Assembly (NCBI GenBank): GCA_002721545.1
Contig: PBKR01000033.1
Span: 1-36,173 of the forward strand
Length of the DNA: 36,173 nt
Direction of reading: 5' to 3'
Source: Nitrosomonadaceae bacterium
GTDB lineage: Bacteria; Pseudomonadota; Gammaproteobacteria; Burkholderiales; Nitrosomonadaceae
The notes under the pieces were generated by a model, which did not search any database, was not told the origin of the DNA, and saw only the letters and a program-made list of their open reading frames with translations. Numbering within the stretch: position 1 is the first letter of the stretch; every line of letters starts with the position of its first letter. A program made the translations under genes and the position numbers. Below are positions 1-9,116 of the stretch, in pieces.

Positions 1-222
1 CACTGGTGGACCGGTTGTAGCGCCAGCTGCAGTGCCGGGTAGCTAAGTACGGAAGAGATAACCGCTGAAAGCATCTAAGCGGGAAACTCACCTCAAGATA
101 AGACTTCCCGGGGGTTAAACCCCCCTAAAGGATCGTTGAAGACCACGACGTTGATAGGTCGGGTGTGGAAGCACAGCAATGTGTTAAGCTAACCGATACT
201 AATTGTCCGTGTGGCTTGATCC
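1..222 (+). rRNA. rrl: 23S ribosomal RNA, 3' end (partial)
   Basis: The first ~222 bases match the conserved 3' end of bacterial 23S rRNA, domain VI. The recognisable parts are the GTACGGAAGAGATAACCGCTGAAAGCATC block at 48-77, the GACCACGACGTTGATAGGTCGGG block from about 141, and the closing segment ending CTTGATCC at 215-222. That ending would pair with the gene's 5' end in helix 1, which lies outside the window. The wording is of the betaproteobacterial type. The exact 3' end is set by analogy with other betaproteobacteria. No tRNA lies in the 23S-5S spacer (223-327). Confidence 0.96.
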
Positions 223-327
223 TATAACCTTAAGCTAATATGTTAAAATTATATGATAAGTTTTTAGGTTGTTTAAATAGAATACGATTTAATTCATTCA
301 AATTTACTTCTTTCAAGTTATGGTTAC

Positions 328-442
328 GCTTGGCGGCAATAGCGCTTTGGACCCACCCCTTCCCATCCCGAACAGGACCGTGAAACAAGGTTGCGCCGAT
401 GATAGTGTGCATTACGCATGTGAAAGTAGGTAACTGCCAGGC
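328..442 (+). rRNA. rrf: 5S ribosomal RNA
   Basis: This is a complete 5S rRNA of about 115 nt. The first seven bases (GCTTGGC, 328-334) pair with the last seven (GCCAGGC, 436-442) to form helix I. Between them are the conserved loop segments CCATCCCGAACAGGACCGTGAAA and GCGCCGATGATAGTG, and then GTGAAAGTAGGTAACTGCC. It follows the 23S tail by about 105 bases, as expected for the end of an rrn operon, and is followed at once by a strong terminator. The ends may be off by one or two bases. Confidence 0.95.
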
Positions 443-450
443 ACTTTTAT

Positions 451-489
451 AAAAAAGCCCCAAACTCTTTATGAGCCGGGGCTTTTTTT
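451..489 (+). terminator. Rho-independent terminator of the rRNA operon
   Basis: A stem formed by AAAAAAGCCCC (451-461) and GGGGCTTTTTT (478-488), with a 16-base loop, ends in a run of T. It lies 9 bases after the 5S gene. The symmetric A/T flanks make it a strong intrinsic terminator, and it is the clearest one in the window. Confidence 0.93.
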
Positions 490-632
490 ATACTTAAATC
501 AATAGAACTTATATTGCTTAGATATTATATCCATAACAAAATTTCATGTTAGCATGCCATTATAAAAATAAAAGGGAAAGTACTTTTTGTTTGTATAGGT
601 TTAATAAATTTTAAAAATTAGGTTAAGGTGTT

Positions 633-1631
633 ATGAAATCATTAGTTACGGGAGCAAATGGTTTTGTTGGTTCATCTGTTGTTCGCTGCTTATTAGAAGC
701 TGGGCATGAGGTAAGCTGTTTAGTAAGGTCTGGAAGTAATCGAAATAATCTCAGGGGGTTATCTGTTGAAATTATGGAGGGGGACTTACGTGATACTGTT
801 TCTTTAAAACATGCGGTTAAAAATTGTGAGAATTTATTTCATGTAGCAGCAGATTACCGCCTATGGGTTCCAGATCCTGAAATTATGTATGATATTAACG
901 TTAAAGGGACTAAAGAATTAATCCTTGCAGCATTTGAAGCTGGTGTTAGTCGTATAATTTATACTAGTAGTGTTGCTACTTTAGGGATAAGTTCAGATGG
1001 TAATCCTGCAAATGAAAATACTCCATCAAGTCTTGAAAATATGATTGGGCATTATAAACGTTCAAAATTTCTTGCCGAACAAGTAGCCTTACATTTAACT
1101 AATAAACATCAACTACCTTTAGTTATTGTTAATCCTTCTACTCCAATAGGCCCACGTGATATAAGGCCTACACCGACTGGTCGAATAGTTCTTGATACGT
1201 TGTGTGGTCGGATGCCAGCTTATATGAGTACTGGGCTCAATGTTGCACATGTTGAAGATATTGCACAGGGTCATTTATTAGCATATATACATGGCAAACC
1301 TGGGGAGCGGTACATATTGGGTGGTGATAATATGAATTTAATTCAAATTTTACAGATAATAGATGAAATTATTAATAAAAAAATAAATAGAATAAAAATT
1401 CCAATGGAAATGATGCTTCCTGTAGCTTGGGTAATGGAGAAGGTTGCAGTAGCTACGAATACTCAGCCACGAGCATCCATAGATAGCATTCGTATGGCAG
1501 AAAAGAAAATGTTTTTTTCAAGTGATAAAGCAATTCGAGAATTAGGATATCAATATCGACCTCCAGTAGAGGCATTAAAAGATGCAGTTTCCTGGTTTCA
1601 GAATAATGGATACTGCGCAGGGCCAATATAA
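633..1631 (+). CDS. hpnA: Hopanoid-associated sugar epimerase HpnA (extended SDR, NAD-dependent epimerase family)
   Basis: The product is 332 aa, of normal length for HpnA, an extended short-chain dehydrogenase/reductase associated with hopanoid side-chain synthesis. The N-terminal Rossmann motif TGANGFVG is at residues 6-13. The catalytic set is present: serines in YTSSVATLG (110-118) and the Tyr141-x3-Lys145 pair in HYKRSK. The segment NPSTPIGPRD is typical of this subfamily. The ATG is preceded by a purine-rich AGGTTAAGG ribosome site. The gene stands alone after the rRNA operon, and no other hopanoid gene (shc, hpnC-H) lies nearby. The exact substrate is not settled for the family. A general sugar-nucleotide epimerase or dihydroflavonol-reductase-like role is the alternative. 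Confidence 0.82.
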   Translation: MKSLVTGANGFVGSSVVRCLLEAGHEVSCLVRSGSNRNNLRGLSVEIMEGDLRDTVSLKHAVKNCENLFHVAADYRLWVPDPEIMYDINVKGTKELILAAFEAGVSRIIYTSSVATLGISSDGNPANENTPSSLENMIGHYKRSKFLAEQVALHLTNKHQLPLVIVNPSTPIGPRDIRPTPTGRIVLDTLCGRMPAYMSTGLNVAHVEDIAQGHLLAYIHGKPGERYILGGDNMNLIQILQIIDEIINKKINRIKIPMEMMLPVAWVMEKVAVATNTQPRASIDSIRMAEKKMFFSSDKAIRELGYQYRPPVEALKDAVSWFQNNGYCAGPI

Positions 1632-1686
1632 TCCTTTAGAAAAATAATTCTTGAGTTGATTTTATTCTTATAGTAACTAACACTAT

Positions 1687-1896
1687 TTAAGTATTTATTT
1701 CAAATCCTGCTTTTATAATAGCCTCCTCAAATTTATTTATAGTAGTCTTTTCTGGATCATATTGAATTTTAGCTTGATTTTTCTCAAGAGAAATATCTGC
1801 AACACTTACTCCATTAATTCTTTCTAACACAATCCTTATACTATTAGTACAACCCATACAAGTCATTCCACTTATATTTATAGTAGTTGTTTTCAT
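1687..1896 (-). CDS. copZ: Copper chaperone CopZ-like heavy-metal-associated (HMA) protein
   Basis: This 69-aa protein is a single HMA ferredoxin-like domain. The metal-binding loop GMTCMGC is at residues 10-16, so Cys13 and Cys16 would bind one Cu(I). The expected beta-alpha-beta pattern ends in the C-terminal AGFEI element usual for the fold. It starts 30 bases after copA on the same strand, with AAAGGAA as ribosome site, so the two are probably co-transcribed. It would carry cytosolic Cu(I) to CopA. A mercury-binding MerP role is unlikely because there is no signal peptide and the neighbour is a copper ATPase. Confidence 0.85.
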   Translation of the reverse strand: MKTTTINISGMTCMGCTNSIRIVLERINGVSVADISLEKNQAKIQYDPEKTTINKFEEAIIKAGFEINT

Positions 1897-1926
1897 TAAA
1901 AAATTTCCTTTTTCTAAAATCTTCTA

Positions 1927-4317
1927 TCAAGAATTAGGACGCCATTTTTTTAGTAACAATGAGTTTACTATTACTGAAACTGAACTCATCGCCATGGCTG
2001 TAGCTGCAATTATAGGATTAAGTAACCCTATTACTGCAAGGGGTATACTTAGAACATTATATATAAAAGCAAAAAATAAATTTTGGTGAATTTTCTTTAA
2101 TGTTTTTTTAGATAAAGAAATTGCATCAGCAACACTAATTAAATCGTTACGTATTAATGTAATATCTGCAGCCTCAATGGCTATATCGGATCCAGAGCCT
2201 ATAGCGAAACTTATATTAGCTGATGCTAGTGCAGGAGCATCATTTATCCCATCACCTACCATGGCAGTATATTTACCGCTGCTTCTTATTCTTTTTATTT
2301 TATCAGATTTCTCTTGTGGTAATATTTCAGCATGGTAGTTAGTTATTCCTACTTGCTTAGCAATAGCTGTGGCAGTTGTTTGGTTATCTCCAGTAATCAT
2401 TATCACTTCAATTCCCATGGACTGTAGTTTTTTTACGGCTTGAGCAGAGGTTTTTCTCAGCTGATCTGCAATTTTAATATATCCCATGATTCTATAGAGG
2501 GCATTAATTTTTTTGGCAATTACAATGACAGTTTCACCTTTTTCCTGAGTTTCTGTATTTATATCATTAATTAAAGCACCTGAATCAATTAAAAATTTTA
2601 TTGTGCCCAGTATATAATCTGTCTCGCCAATACGGGCAGTTATCCCCCTACCGGTAACAGAAATAAAGTTACTTACTGGATTTAGTTTAATATTCATTTT
2701 TTTTGCGCATTCTAATATTGCATTAGCTAGTGGGTGTTCAGAGCCTTGTTCTAGGGAGGCGGCTGTTTGTATTAGATCGTGCTCAGTAGTTTCTCCTGAA
2801 GGGATAATATTGGTTACAATAGGCTTACCTTCTGTAAGAGTCCCAGTTTTGTCTAGAATAAGTGTTTGAATTTTTTCAGCCTGTTCTAGTGCAGAAGCAT
2901 TTTTAAATAGCACTCCAATTTGTGCACCTCTTCCGGCACCGACCATTATTGCTGTAGGTGTAGCTAATCCTAATGCGCAAGGGCAAGAAATTACTAGTAC
3001 AGTAACAGCATTTATAAGTGCAAAATTAAAGTCGCCAAAGAACCACCATGTTAGTAATAGGGTTAGGATACTAATTAAAACTACTATAGGAACAAAAATA
3101 CTAGATATTTTATCAGCTAATCTCTGAATTGGTGCTTTGGAGCCTTGTGCTTCCTCTACTAATCGAATGATGGCCGCAAGTTGTGTTTGACTACCAATGC
3201 TGGTAGCCCGGCATTTGAGTAACCCTTGCTGATTTATTGTTGCTGCATAGACTTTTGTACCAGAATTTTTTATAACTGGCAGACTCTCACCAGTTAGCAT
3301 AGATTCATTAATACTGGATGATCCCTCGATCACAATGCCATCTGCTGGTAGACTCTCACCTGGGCGTACAATAAAAATATCATTTATTTTAATAGTATTT
3401 GCCTCAACTTCAATAATTTCACCATCACGCTCTATTCGTGCAGTTTTAGGTTGCATTTCTATAAGTGTTTCAATAGCTTCTGAGGTTCTATTTTTTGCAC
3501 GCGATTCAATTAATTTTCCTAATAGAACAAGTGTAATAATAGCTGCACTTGATTCAAAATATATATGTTGGTTTAGTTCTAGTAATGTAACAATTGAACT
3601 AAGAAAATATGCCATGCTCGTTCCAAGTACGACCAAAACATCCATGTTTGCACTACCCCCCCGAAGTGCAAACCATGCGCCTTTATAGAAACGCATACCA
3701 ATCCAGAATTGGACCGGTGTGGCTAATAGCCACTGTAACCAGCGTGGTAATATATCTGTAGTTGTATCTGAAAAGAATGTACCCATATGTAACATTAGTG
3801 GAATGGTAAGGGCGGCAGAAATCCAGAACATTAGCAGTTCTTTTTTATAAGCAATTATTTTTCGTGTCTTTTCTTTTTCGTGATTAGTTTCTCTGATTAC
3901 AGTTGCGTTATAGCCTTCTTTCACAATGACAGCAATCAGTTCGTTTGTTGTTACAGAGCCATATCTAAAATTAATAAGACATTTTTCAGTGGCTAAATTA
4001 ACAGTAGCAGTTGCTCCTGGAAGTTTATTTATTGCTTCTGTAATACAAACGACACATTCAGAACAGGTCATTCCGCTGACTTGCAGATGCACTGATTGTA
4101 GAGGGACATAAAATCCTGCTTGCTCAATAGAATCAATTAATTTTTCTGGTATAACTAGAGTAGGATCAAATTTGATGCTTGCTTTCTCATTAGCAAGATT
4201 GACTGTCGCTTGCACGTTAGGGAGCTTATTTAGAGCTTTCTCTATGCGTGTTGAACAGGCTGTGCAGGTCATTCCTTCTATGGGTATTTCTATTTTCCTG
4301 AGAATAGGAGGAGTCAA
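1927..4317 (-). CDS. copA: Cu(I)-exporting P1B-type ATPase CopA
   Basis: The product is 796 aa. Two N-terminal HMA domains carry CxxC loops (Cys18/Cys21 and Cys85/Cys88). Eight membrane segments are expected. The transport-site motif CPC (445-447) sits in VISCPCALGLATP, the pattern of Cu(I)/Ag(I) pumps. The P-type ATPase parts are all present: TGES in the actuator domain (342-345), the phosphorylated Asp489 in DKTGT, the HP pair at 528-529, and GDGINDAP near the hinge. The start codon is TTG, supported by AGGA a few bases upstream. It exports Cu(I) from the cytoplasm to the periplasm. No CueR or CsoR gene is adjacent, and I recognised no copper operator in the 85 bases upstream. Confidence 0.95.
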   Translation of the reverse strand: MTPPILRKIEIPIEGMTCTACSTRIEKALNKLPNVQATVNLANEKASIKFDPTLVIPEKLIDSIEQAGFYVPLQSVHLQVSGMTCSECVVCITEAINKLPGATATVNLATEKCLINFRYGSVTTNELIAVIVKEGYNATVIRETNHEKEKTRKIIAYKKELLMFWISAALTIPLMLHMGTFFSDTTTDILPRWLQWLLATPVQFWIGMRFYKGAWFALRGGSANMDVLVVLGTSMAYFLSSIVTLLELNQHIYFESSAAIITLVLLGKLIESRAKNRTSEAIETLIEMQPKTARIERDGEIIEVEANTIKINDIFIVRPGESLPADGIVIEGSSSINESMLTGESLPVIKNSGTKVYAATINQQGLLKCRATSIGSQTQLAAIIRLVEEAQGSKAPIQRLADKISSIFVPIVVLISILTLLLTWWFFGDFNFALINAVTVLVISCPCALGLATPTAIMVGAGRGAQIGVLFKNASALEQAEKIQTLILDKTGTLTEGKPIVTNIIPSGETTEHDLIQTAASLEQGSEHPLANAILECAKKMNIKLNPVSNFISVTGRGITARIGETDYILGTIKFLIDSGALINDINTETQEKGETVIVIAKKINALYRIMGYIKIADQLRKTSAQAVKKLQSMGIEVIMITGDNQTTATAIAKQVGITNYHAEILPQEKSDKIKRIRSSGKYTAMVGDGINDAPALASANISFAIGSGSDIAIEAADITLIRNDLISVADAISLSKKTLKKIHQNLFFAFIYNVLSIPLAVIGLLNPIIAATAMAMSSVSVIVNSLLLKKWRPNS

Positions 4318-4402
4318 AATAATTCCTAGTTAAATATACTTAATAATAGAACTATTAGGGTAGGTGTAGGTATAATCAGTTTTGAGATAAATTAAAACAA
4401 TA

Positions 4403-5908
4403 TTACTCTTCACAACGTAAATGGGGAAATAAAATTACGTCCCGAATACTAGGGCTATCAGTGAATAACATAATTAATCTATCTATGCCAATACCTTCAC
4501 CAGCAGTGGGAGGAAGGCCATGCTCTAGGGCCCGAATGTAGTCATCATCATAGTGCATAGCTTCCTCGTCACCAGATTCTTTAGCACGGGCTTGCTCTTG
4601 GAATCGGGCTGATTGATCTTCCGGATCATTTAATTCTGAGAACCCATTTGCAATTTCACGCCCAGTTATATAAAGTTCAAAGCGGTCTGTTATCTCTGGA
4701 TTCTTATCATTCTTTCTGGCTAATGGAGAGACATCTGATGGGTAATCAACTATAAAAGTTGGGTCCATTAATAAATGCTCAGTTGTTACATCAAATAAAG
4801 ATAGTTGTAGTTTTCCAATTCCGTCTTCAGGTTTATAGTTAATATTTAGGGTTTCTAGTTTTTTAATTAGGTATGTACGGTCATTTAATTGTAAATCAGT
4901 ATATTCTGGATGAAATTTTTGAATTGCTTGGGTGATAGATAATTTAAGGAAAGGTTTTGCAAGATTTACTTTATATCCCTGGTAAGAAATTTCGGTAGTG
5001 CCTAAAACCTTGATTGCTAATTCTCGGATTAATGTTTCAGTAAGATTCATAAGATATAAATGATCTTGATAAGCTTCGTAAAACTCTAGCATAGTAAACT
5101 CAGGATTATGGCGTGTAGAAACACCTTCATTTCTGAAGCTACGGTTTATCTCAAATACCTTTTCCATACCACTTACTACTAAACGCTTTAAGTATAATTC
5201 TGGTGCTATTCTTAAATAAAGGTCGGTATCTAAAGCATTGTGATGCGTGATAAAAGGACGAGCTGCTGCGCCACCTGGAATATGGTGCATCATTGGGGTT
5301 TCTACTTCTAGATAACCTTTTTCTTCAAAGAAGGCACGAATAGATTGAATAATTCTAGATCTAGTTAGGAATACTTTTCTTGTTTCTTCATTAGAAATAA
5401 GGTCAAGATAACGTTGACGATATTTTTGTTCTTGGTCAATTAATCCATGAAATTTTTCTGGTAAGGGACGTAATGATTTGGTTAGTAGTCGTAAATTTAT
5501 TACACGTACAGTAAGCTCGCCAGATTTAGTTATAAATAGTATGCCTTGGATACCTAAAATATCACCTAAATCATAATTCTTGAATGCAGCATGTGAAGAT
5601 TCACCTGTAGTATCATTGGTGATGTATAGCTGAATATGTCCACTCATATCTTGAATAGTAGCAAAGCTAGCTTTACCCATAACACGTTTCAAAATCATAC
5701 GGCCAGCTACTTCCACAGATACTGGATTCTTTTCTAGAGTAATATTTGACTGGTCTCCATATTTTTTATGAAGATCTGATGCAAAATGATTGCGGCGAAA
5801 ATCATTTGGAAAAGCGGTACCTGACTCACGTAAAACTTTAAGCTTAGCTCTGCGCTCTTCAATAATTTGATTTGAGTTCTTTGGTGGGTTTAGCTCTTGT
5901 GCACTCAT
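4403..5908 (-). CDS. lysS: Lysyl-tRNA synthetase, class II
   Basis: The 501-aa product has the normal length of bacterial class II LysRS. The N-terminal OB-fold anticodon-binding domain (about 60-170) contains [16 protein letters not shown]. The class II core follows: motif 1 near [10 protein letters not shown], motif 2 in [22 protein letters not shown], and motif 3 in [11 protein letters not shown] close to the C-terminus. It attaches lysine to tRNA-Lys in the cytoplasm. AAGG lies about nine bases before the ATG. In many betaproteobacteria lysS directly follows prfB; here both are on the minus strand, but msrB lies between them in the opposite direction. Confidence 0.97.
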   Translation of the reverse strand: MSAQELNPPKNSNQIIEERRAKLKVLRESGTAFPNDFRRNHFASDLHKKYGDQSNITLEKNPVSVEVAGRMILKRVMGKASFATIQDMSGHIQLYITNDTTGESSHAAFKNYDLGDILGIQGILFITKSGELTVRVINLRLLTKSLRPLPEKFHGLIDQEQKYRQRYLDLISNEETRKVFLTRSRIIQSIRAFFEEKGYLEVETPMMHHIPGGAAARPFITHHNALDTDLYLRIAPELYLKRLVVSGMEKVFEINRSFRNEGVSTRHNPEFTMLEFYEAYQDHLYLMNLTETLIRELAIKVLGTTEISYQGYKVNLAKPFLKLSITQAIQKFHPEYTDLQLNDRTYLIKKLETLNINYKPEDGIGKLQLSLFDVTTEHLLMDPTFIVDYPSDVSPLARKNDKNPEITDRFELYITGREIANGFSELNDPEDQSARFQEQARAKESGDEEAMHYDDDYIRALEHGLPPTAGEGIGIDRLIMLFTDSPSIRDVILFPHLRCEE

Positions 5909-5981
5909 TTTTTAACCTTAATAAAACTTATTTTTTTTTTGAATATATGGCAGCAATTATAGCGTTGTGTAACACTATGCG

Positions 5982-6006
5982 CTATCATCTTAGCATTTGA
6001 TGATAG
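5982..6006. repeat. Small inverted repeat in the lysS/msrB divergent region
   Basis: CTATCATC (5982-5989) and GATGATAG (5999-6006) are perfect 8-base complements around a 9-base spacer. The site lies between divergent lysS and msrB, so it does not end either transcript. It could be an operator or chance in AT-rich DNA. Confidence 0.3.
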
Positions 6007-6119
6007 TAAATTATTATTAATAATTTTTAGTTATATGCCTCTAGTTAATTATAAATACTAAACTATTAGAATATTGTATAGGCAAAATTCAAAAAATTTA
6101 ATAATAACTTGTCTTTTCT

Positions 6120-6563
6120 ATGGAAAATTTAGAAAAATTAAATCTAACTGAGTTGAAACGTAAATTATCTGCAGAACAATTTAGAATTACACAGAATAAT
6201 GGCACTGAGGAACCATTTAAAAATCTCTATTGGGATAATTCTAGAGTTGGCCTGTATGTAGACGTAGTATCGGGTGAGCCACTTTTTAGCTCATTGGATA
6301 AGTATGATTCAGGAACCGGTTGGCCAAGTTTTACGCGTCCAGTTCAGGATAGTGTGATTCTTGAGAAGAAAGAGCAAGAATATAATGGGGCACGAATTGA
6401 AGTGCGTTCAAGATATGCAGATTCTCATCTTGGGCATGTTTTTACTGATGGTCCAGAGCCAACAGGTAGACGTTACTGTATCAATTCAGCTTCCTTACGA
6501 TTTATTCCAGTCGATAGTTTGATTGAAGAAGGGTATAAAGATTATATAGATATCTTTATATAA
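6120..6563 (+). CDS. msrB: Peptide-methionine (R)-S-oxide reductase MsrB, zinc-free single-cysteine form
   Basis: The product is 147 aa and covers one complete MsrB domain, which reduces methionine-R-sulfoxide in proteins. Family landmarks are [15 protein letters not shown] (44-58), GWPSF (67-71), the histidines in [12 protein letters not shown] (101-112) and the catalytic Cys120 in [12 protein letters not shown]. Cys120 is the only cysteine in the protein. The two CxxC pairs that bind zinc in many MsrBs are absent. The cysteine often found in GCGWPSF, which resolves the disulfide in some members, is Thr66 here. The gene has no clear Shine-Dalgarno. It lies opposite to its neighbours, between lysS and prfB, so it is probably a single-gene unit. 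Confidence 0.93.
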   Translation: MENLEKLNLTELKRKLSAEQFRITQNNGTEEPFKNLYWDNSRVGLYVDVVSGEPLFSSLDKYDSGTGWPSFTRPVQDSVILEKKEQEYNGARIEVRSRYADSHLGHVFTDGPEPTGRRYCINSASLRFIPVDSLIEEGYKDYIDIFI

Positions 6564-6667
6564 ATAAGATGAGCTAAAAATCATTATAATAATTTGCTGC
6601 TATTAATGATATAAATATTGGTTTCTTAAGAATAAAATATTATAAATTAGTGTAATCTTGTTATTAG

Positions 6668-7772
6668 TTAAACTTTATGTTTCAAACTTGCTTGGATAAA
6701 TTCATCTAGGCCCCCATCTAGAACCCCCTGAGTGTTACCAATCTCTATACCAGTTCTTAAATCCTTAATACGTGATTGATCTAGTACGTATGAGCGTATC
6801 TGATGCCCCCAGCCTATGTCAGTCTTAGAGTCTTCCATAGCTTGCTTTTCATCATTTTTTTTACGTAATTCTGCTTCATAAAGTCGTGATTTCAGCATTG
6901 CCATTGCCTCTGCACGGTTACGATGCTGGGATCTATCATTTTGACAGCTTACAACTATACCTGAAGGATTGTGAGTAATTCTGATAGCTGAATCAGTTTT
7001 ATTAATGTGCTGGCCACCTGCCCCAGAAGCTCGGTATGTATCTATTCGTAGGTCTGCATGGTTGATTTCAATTTCTATAGTGTCATCTATTTCCGGGTAA
7101 ATAAATACGCTAGCAAAAGAGGTATGGCGGCGGTTACCAGAATCAAATGGAGATTTTCGTACTAATCGATGCACTCCGCTTTCGGTGCGTAAATAACCAT
7201 ATGCATAGTCTCCAGATATTTTAAGGGCGGCACTTTTGATGCCTGCTACTTCACCTGAAGATTCTTCAAGTACTTCAATTTTGTAATTATGTTGTTCACA
7301 ATATCGTATATACATACGTTGGAGCATTGCTGCCCAATCCTGGGCTTCCGTGCCCCCTGATCCTGATTGAATTTCTAAGAAGCAATTGTTTGGGTCCATT
7401 GAATTAGAAAACATACGGCAAAATTCCATATTTGCAACATTTTTTTCTAAATTCTGTACGTCTTTATAGATAGTTTCTAGCACTACAATATCATTTTCTT
7501 CTTTTGCCATTTGGAATAAATCAATAGAGTCTTGTAATTGCTGTGCAATTGACTCAAGAGGGAAGATAATTTTCTCCAAAATTTTCTTCTCTCGCCCTAG
7601 GTCTTGGGTGCGTTTTCTACTGTTCCAAGTTTCGGGATCTTCTTCTAGTTGGGAAATATTGATTAGGCGATTCTTTTTTGTGTCGAAGTCAAAGATACCT
7701 CCGAAGCTCTATTGATCTTTTTTTAAGATCAGAGAGTTGGTTAGAAATAGCGTTAATTTGTTCCGTTTCCAT
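6668..7772 (-). CDS. prfB: Peptide chain release factor 2 (RF2), with programmed +1 frameshift
   Basis: RF2 ends translation at UGA and UAA. The gene is in two frames: 27 codons from the ATG at 7770-7772, an in-frame TGA at 7689-7691, then the +1 frame from GAC (7688-7690) to the stop at 6668. Joining them gives 367 aa, the normal RF2 length. The stop-recognition tripeptide SPF falls at 207-209 and the catalytic GGQ at 252-254 in the joined protein, close to the Escherichia coli positions. The N-terminus [13 protein letters not shown] ending LRRYL is RF2-like. The frameshift is the known autoregulatory mechanism (low RF2 causes more shifting), not damage. Taking only the second frame would lose about 64 residues. 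Confidence 0.96.
7688..7703 (-). promoter_or_regulatory. prfB: Programmed +1 frameshift (recoding) site of prfB
   Basis: Read on the minus strand the site is CGGAGG TAT CTT TGA C. It has the Shine-Dalgarno-like CGGAGG placed three bases before the CTT slippery codon, an in-frame TGA stop and a following C that weakens termination. The common bacterial form has AGGGGG in the same position. Here the SD-like part is CGGAGG, still a strong match to the 16S 3' end. Confidence 0.93.
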
Positions 7773-7802
7773 ATAAGCTACCCATGAAATCTAAAATTTG
7801 AC

Positions 7803-7808
7803 ATTATA
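7803..7808 (-). promoter_or_regulatory. Candidate -10 element for prfB
   Basis: On the minus strand a perfect TATAAT preceded by TG lies about 30 bases before the prfB ATG. No good -35 hexamer is seen at 17 bases, so it would depend on the TG extension. In DNA this AT-rich a perfect -10 can occur by chance. Confidence 0.35.
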
Positions 7809-7923
7809 CAGTAAGTGTTAAATCATATTTTTTACTCTATTGATTTATATTCAAAAAGAGGATAAATAAGGTAGTTAAATTCTATATTAGGAAAAAAATT
7901 CTTTTTTTCGTTACAATTACAGA

Positions 7924-8631
7924 ATGTCAAAATTCTTTGCATTAATTCCAGCAGCAGGTTTCGGCGCTCGTATGAAAACTAATCTACCTAAACAATACTT
8001 ATCGCTTGGGGGTAGGCCGATGATTTATTATGCCGTGCGCACTTTATATCTTTCTCCTGATATTACTAATGTAGTAGTTATTTTGAGTCCTGAGGATAGA
8101 GAATGGTTAAAGTACGACTGGTCAGAATTTTCTAGTAAATTAATTGTACTTAATTGTGGTGGCGAGACTCGTGCTATGAGTACTTTAAACGGGTTAATGG
8201 CTATATCAGAATCATCTCTTATACATGATGAAGACTGGGTGTTAGTTCATGATGCAGCACGACCTTGTTTGAGTGAAGAGTTACTTAAAAGGATGCTAGA
8301 TGAACTTTCAAAAGATACAGTTGGCGGATTATTAGCCGTTCCTATTTCAGATACTTTGAAAAGAAGTGGTATTAATGATCGAGTACAGGAGACTGAATCT
8401 AGGAAAAATCTATGGCAAGCTCAGACACCACAAATGTTTCGCCTAAAGTTACTAATGAATGCTTTATGTAAGCCTAACAGCGTAACTATGACTGATGATG
8501 CTAGTGCAGTTGAAGCATTAGGTTTATATCCTAAATTAGTTCTTGGAGATGTCCGCAATATAAAGATAACTTATCCTAAGGACCTATCTTTAGCAGAGTT
8601 AATATTACGAGAACAGCAGGGGGAGGTATGA
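7924..8631 (+). CDS. ispD: 2-C-methyl-D-erythritol 4-phosphate cytidylyltransferase
   Basis: The 235-aa product catalyses the third step of the MEP isoprenoid pathway, joining CTP and methylerythritol 4-phosphate. The nucleotide-binding N-terminus reads [11 protein letters not shown] followed by PKQYLSLGG. Further IspD marks are [11 protein letters not shown] near residue 120 and [10 protein letters not shown] near 160, with TDDASAVE in the C-terminal part. The stop overlaps the ispF start by four bases, so the two form an operon with likely translational coupling. No clear ribosome site precedes the ATG. mfd, which often precedes ispD in betaproteobacteria, is absent here. Together with ispF it feeds the isoprenoid pool. 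Confidence 0.96.
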   Translation: MSKFFALIPAAGFGARMKTNLPKQYLSLGGRPMIYYAVRTLYLSPDITNVVVILSPEDREWLKYDWSEFSSKLIVLNCGGETRAMSTLNGLMAISESSLIHDEDWVLVHDAARPCLSEELLKRMLDELSKDTVGGLLAVPISDTLKRSGINDRVQETESRKNLWQAQTPQMFRLKLLMNALCKPNSVTMTDDASAVEALGLYPKLVLGDVRNIKITYPKDLSLAELILREQQGEV

Positions 8632-9116
8632 CAAGAAAAATTAGAATTGGGCAAGGCACTGATATACATCAGCTAGTTAAAGGTAGGCAGTTAATCATAG
8701 GAGGAATAAATATTCCTTTTGATAAGGGCTTGTTAGGTCATTCTGATTCTGATGTATTATTGCATGCAATTTGTGATGCATTGTTAGGAGCCGCCTCATT
8801 AGGTGATATTGGGCAGCATTTTTCAGATACAAGCCAGCAGTACAAAAATATTAATAGTCGAGTTTTATTGAAAGAAGTGCGCCATTTATTAGAAAATAAT
8901 TCTTATAATATAATTAATATTGATGCAACTATCATTGCACAAGCACCAAAAATGGCGCCATATATTCCAGCTATGATTACTAATATTTCTCAAGACTTAG
9001 GGCTACTAGAAGAGAATATTAATATTAAAGCAAAAACTGCGGAGTTTCTTGGCCCAATTGGTAGAGGTGAGGGTATTGAGGCTGAGGCAGTATGTCTGCT
9101 TACCAGGATAGAGTAG
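8628..9116 (+). CDS. ispF: 2-C-methyl-D-erythritol 2,4-cyclodiphosphate synthase
   Basis: The product is 162 aa, normal for IspF, the fifth MEP-pathway step, which releases CMP to form the cyclic diphosphate. The zinc ligands are visible: Asp12 and His14 in GQGTDIHQL, and His46 in [14 protein letters not shown]. The DIGQHFSD element and the C-terminal [19 protein letters not shown] stretch are typical. A good ribosome site, GGGGGAGG, lies at the end of ispD. The enzyme acts as a trimer in the cytoplasm. The 270 bases after it hold no convincing gene. Confidence 0.97.
   Translation: MTRKIRIGQGTDIHQLVKGRQLIIGGINIPFDKGLLGHSDSDVLLHAICDALLGAASLGDIGQHFSDTSQQYKNINSRVLLKEVRHLLENNSYNIINIDATIIAQAPKMAPYIPAMITNISQDLGLLEENINIKAKTAEFLGPIGRGEGIEAEAVCLLTRIE

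Noticed and set aside
223-327. tRNA in the 23S-5S spacer
   Set aside because: No cloverleaf, no GTTCGA-type T loop and no CCA-like 3' end can be seen.
3335-3688. 117-codon plus-strand frame inside copA
   Set aside because: It is antisense to conserved copA sequence and has no features of its own; the same holds for the other antisense frames in copA, tsaB, yciB, lpdA, leuS and polA.
6668-7579. prfB as a truncated 303-aa gene starting with TTG
   Set aside because: The upstream 27 codons plus the recoding site restore full RF2 length and align SPF and GGQ with the known positions, so the short version is only the second frame.
7689-7691. In-frame TGA in prfB as a disabling mutation
   Set aside because: It has the complete programmed-frameshift context and is conserved in many bacteria.
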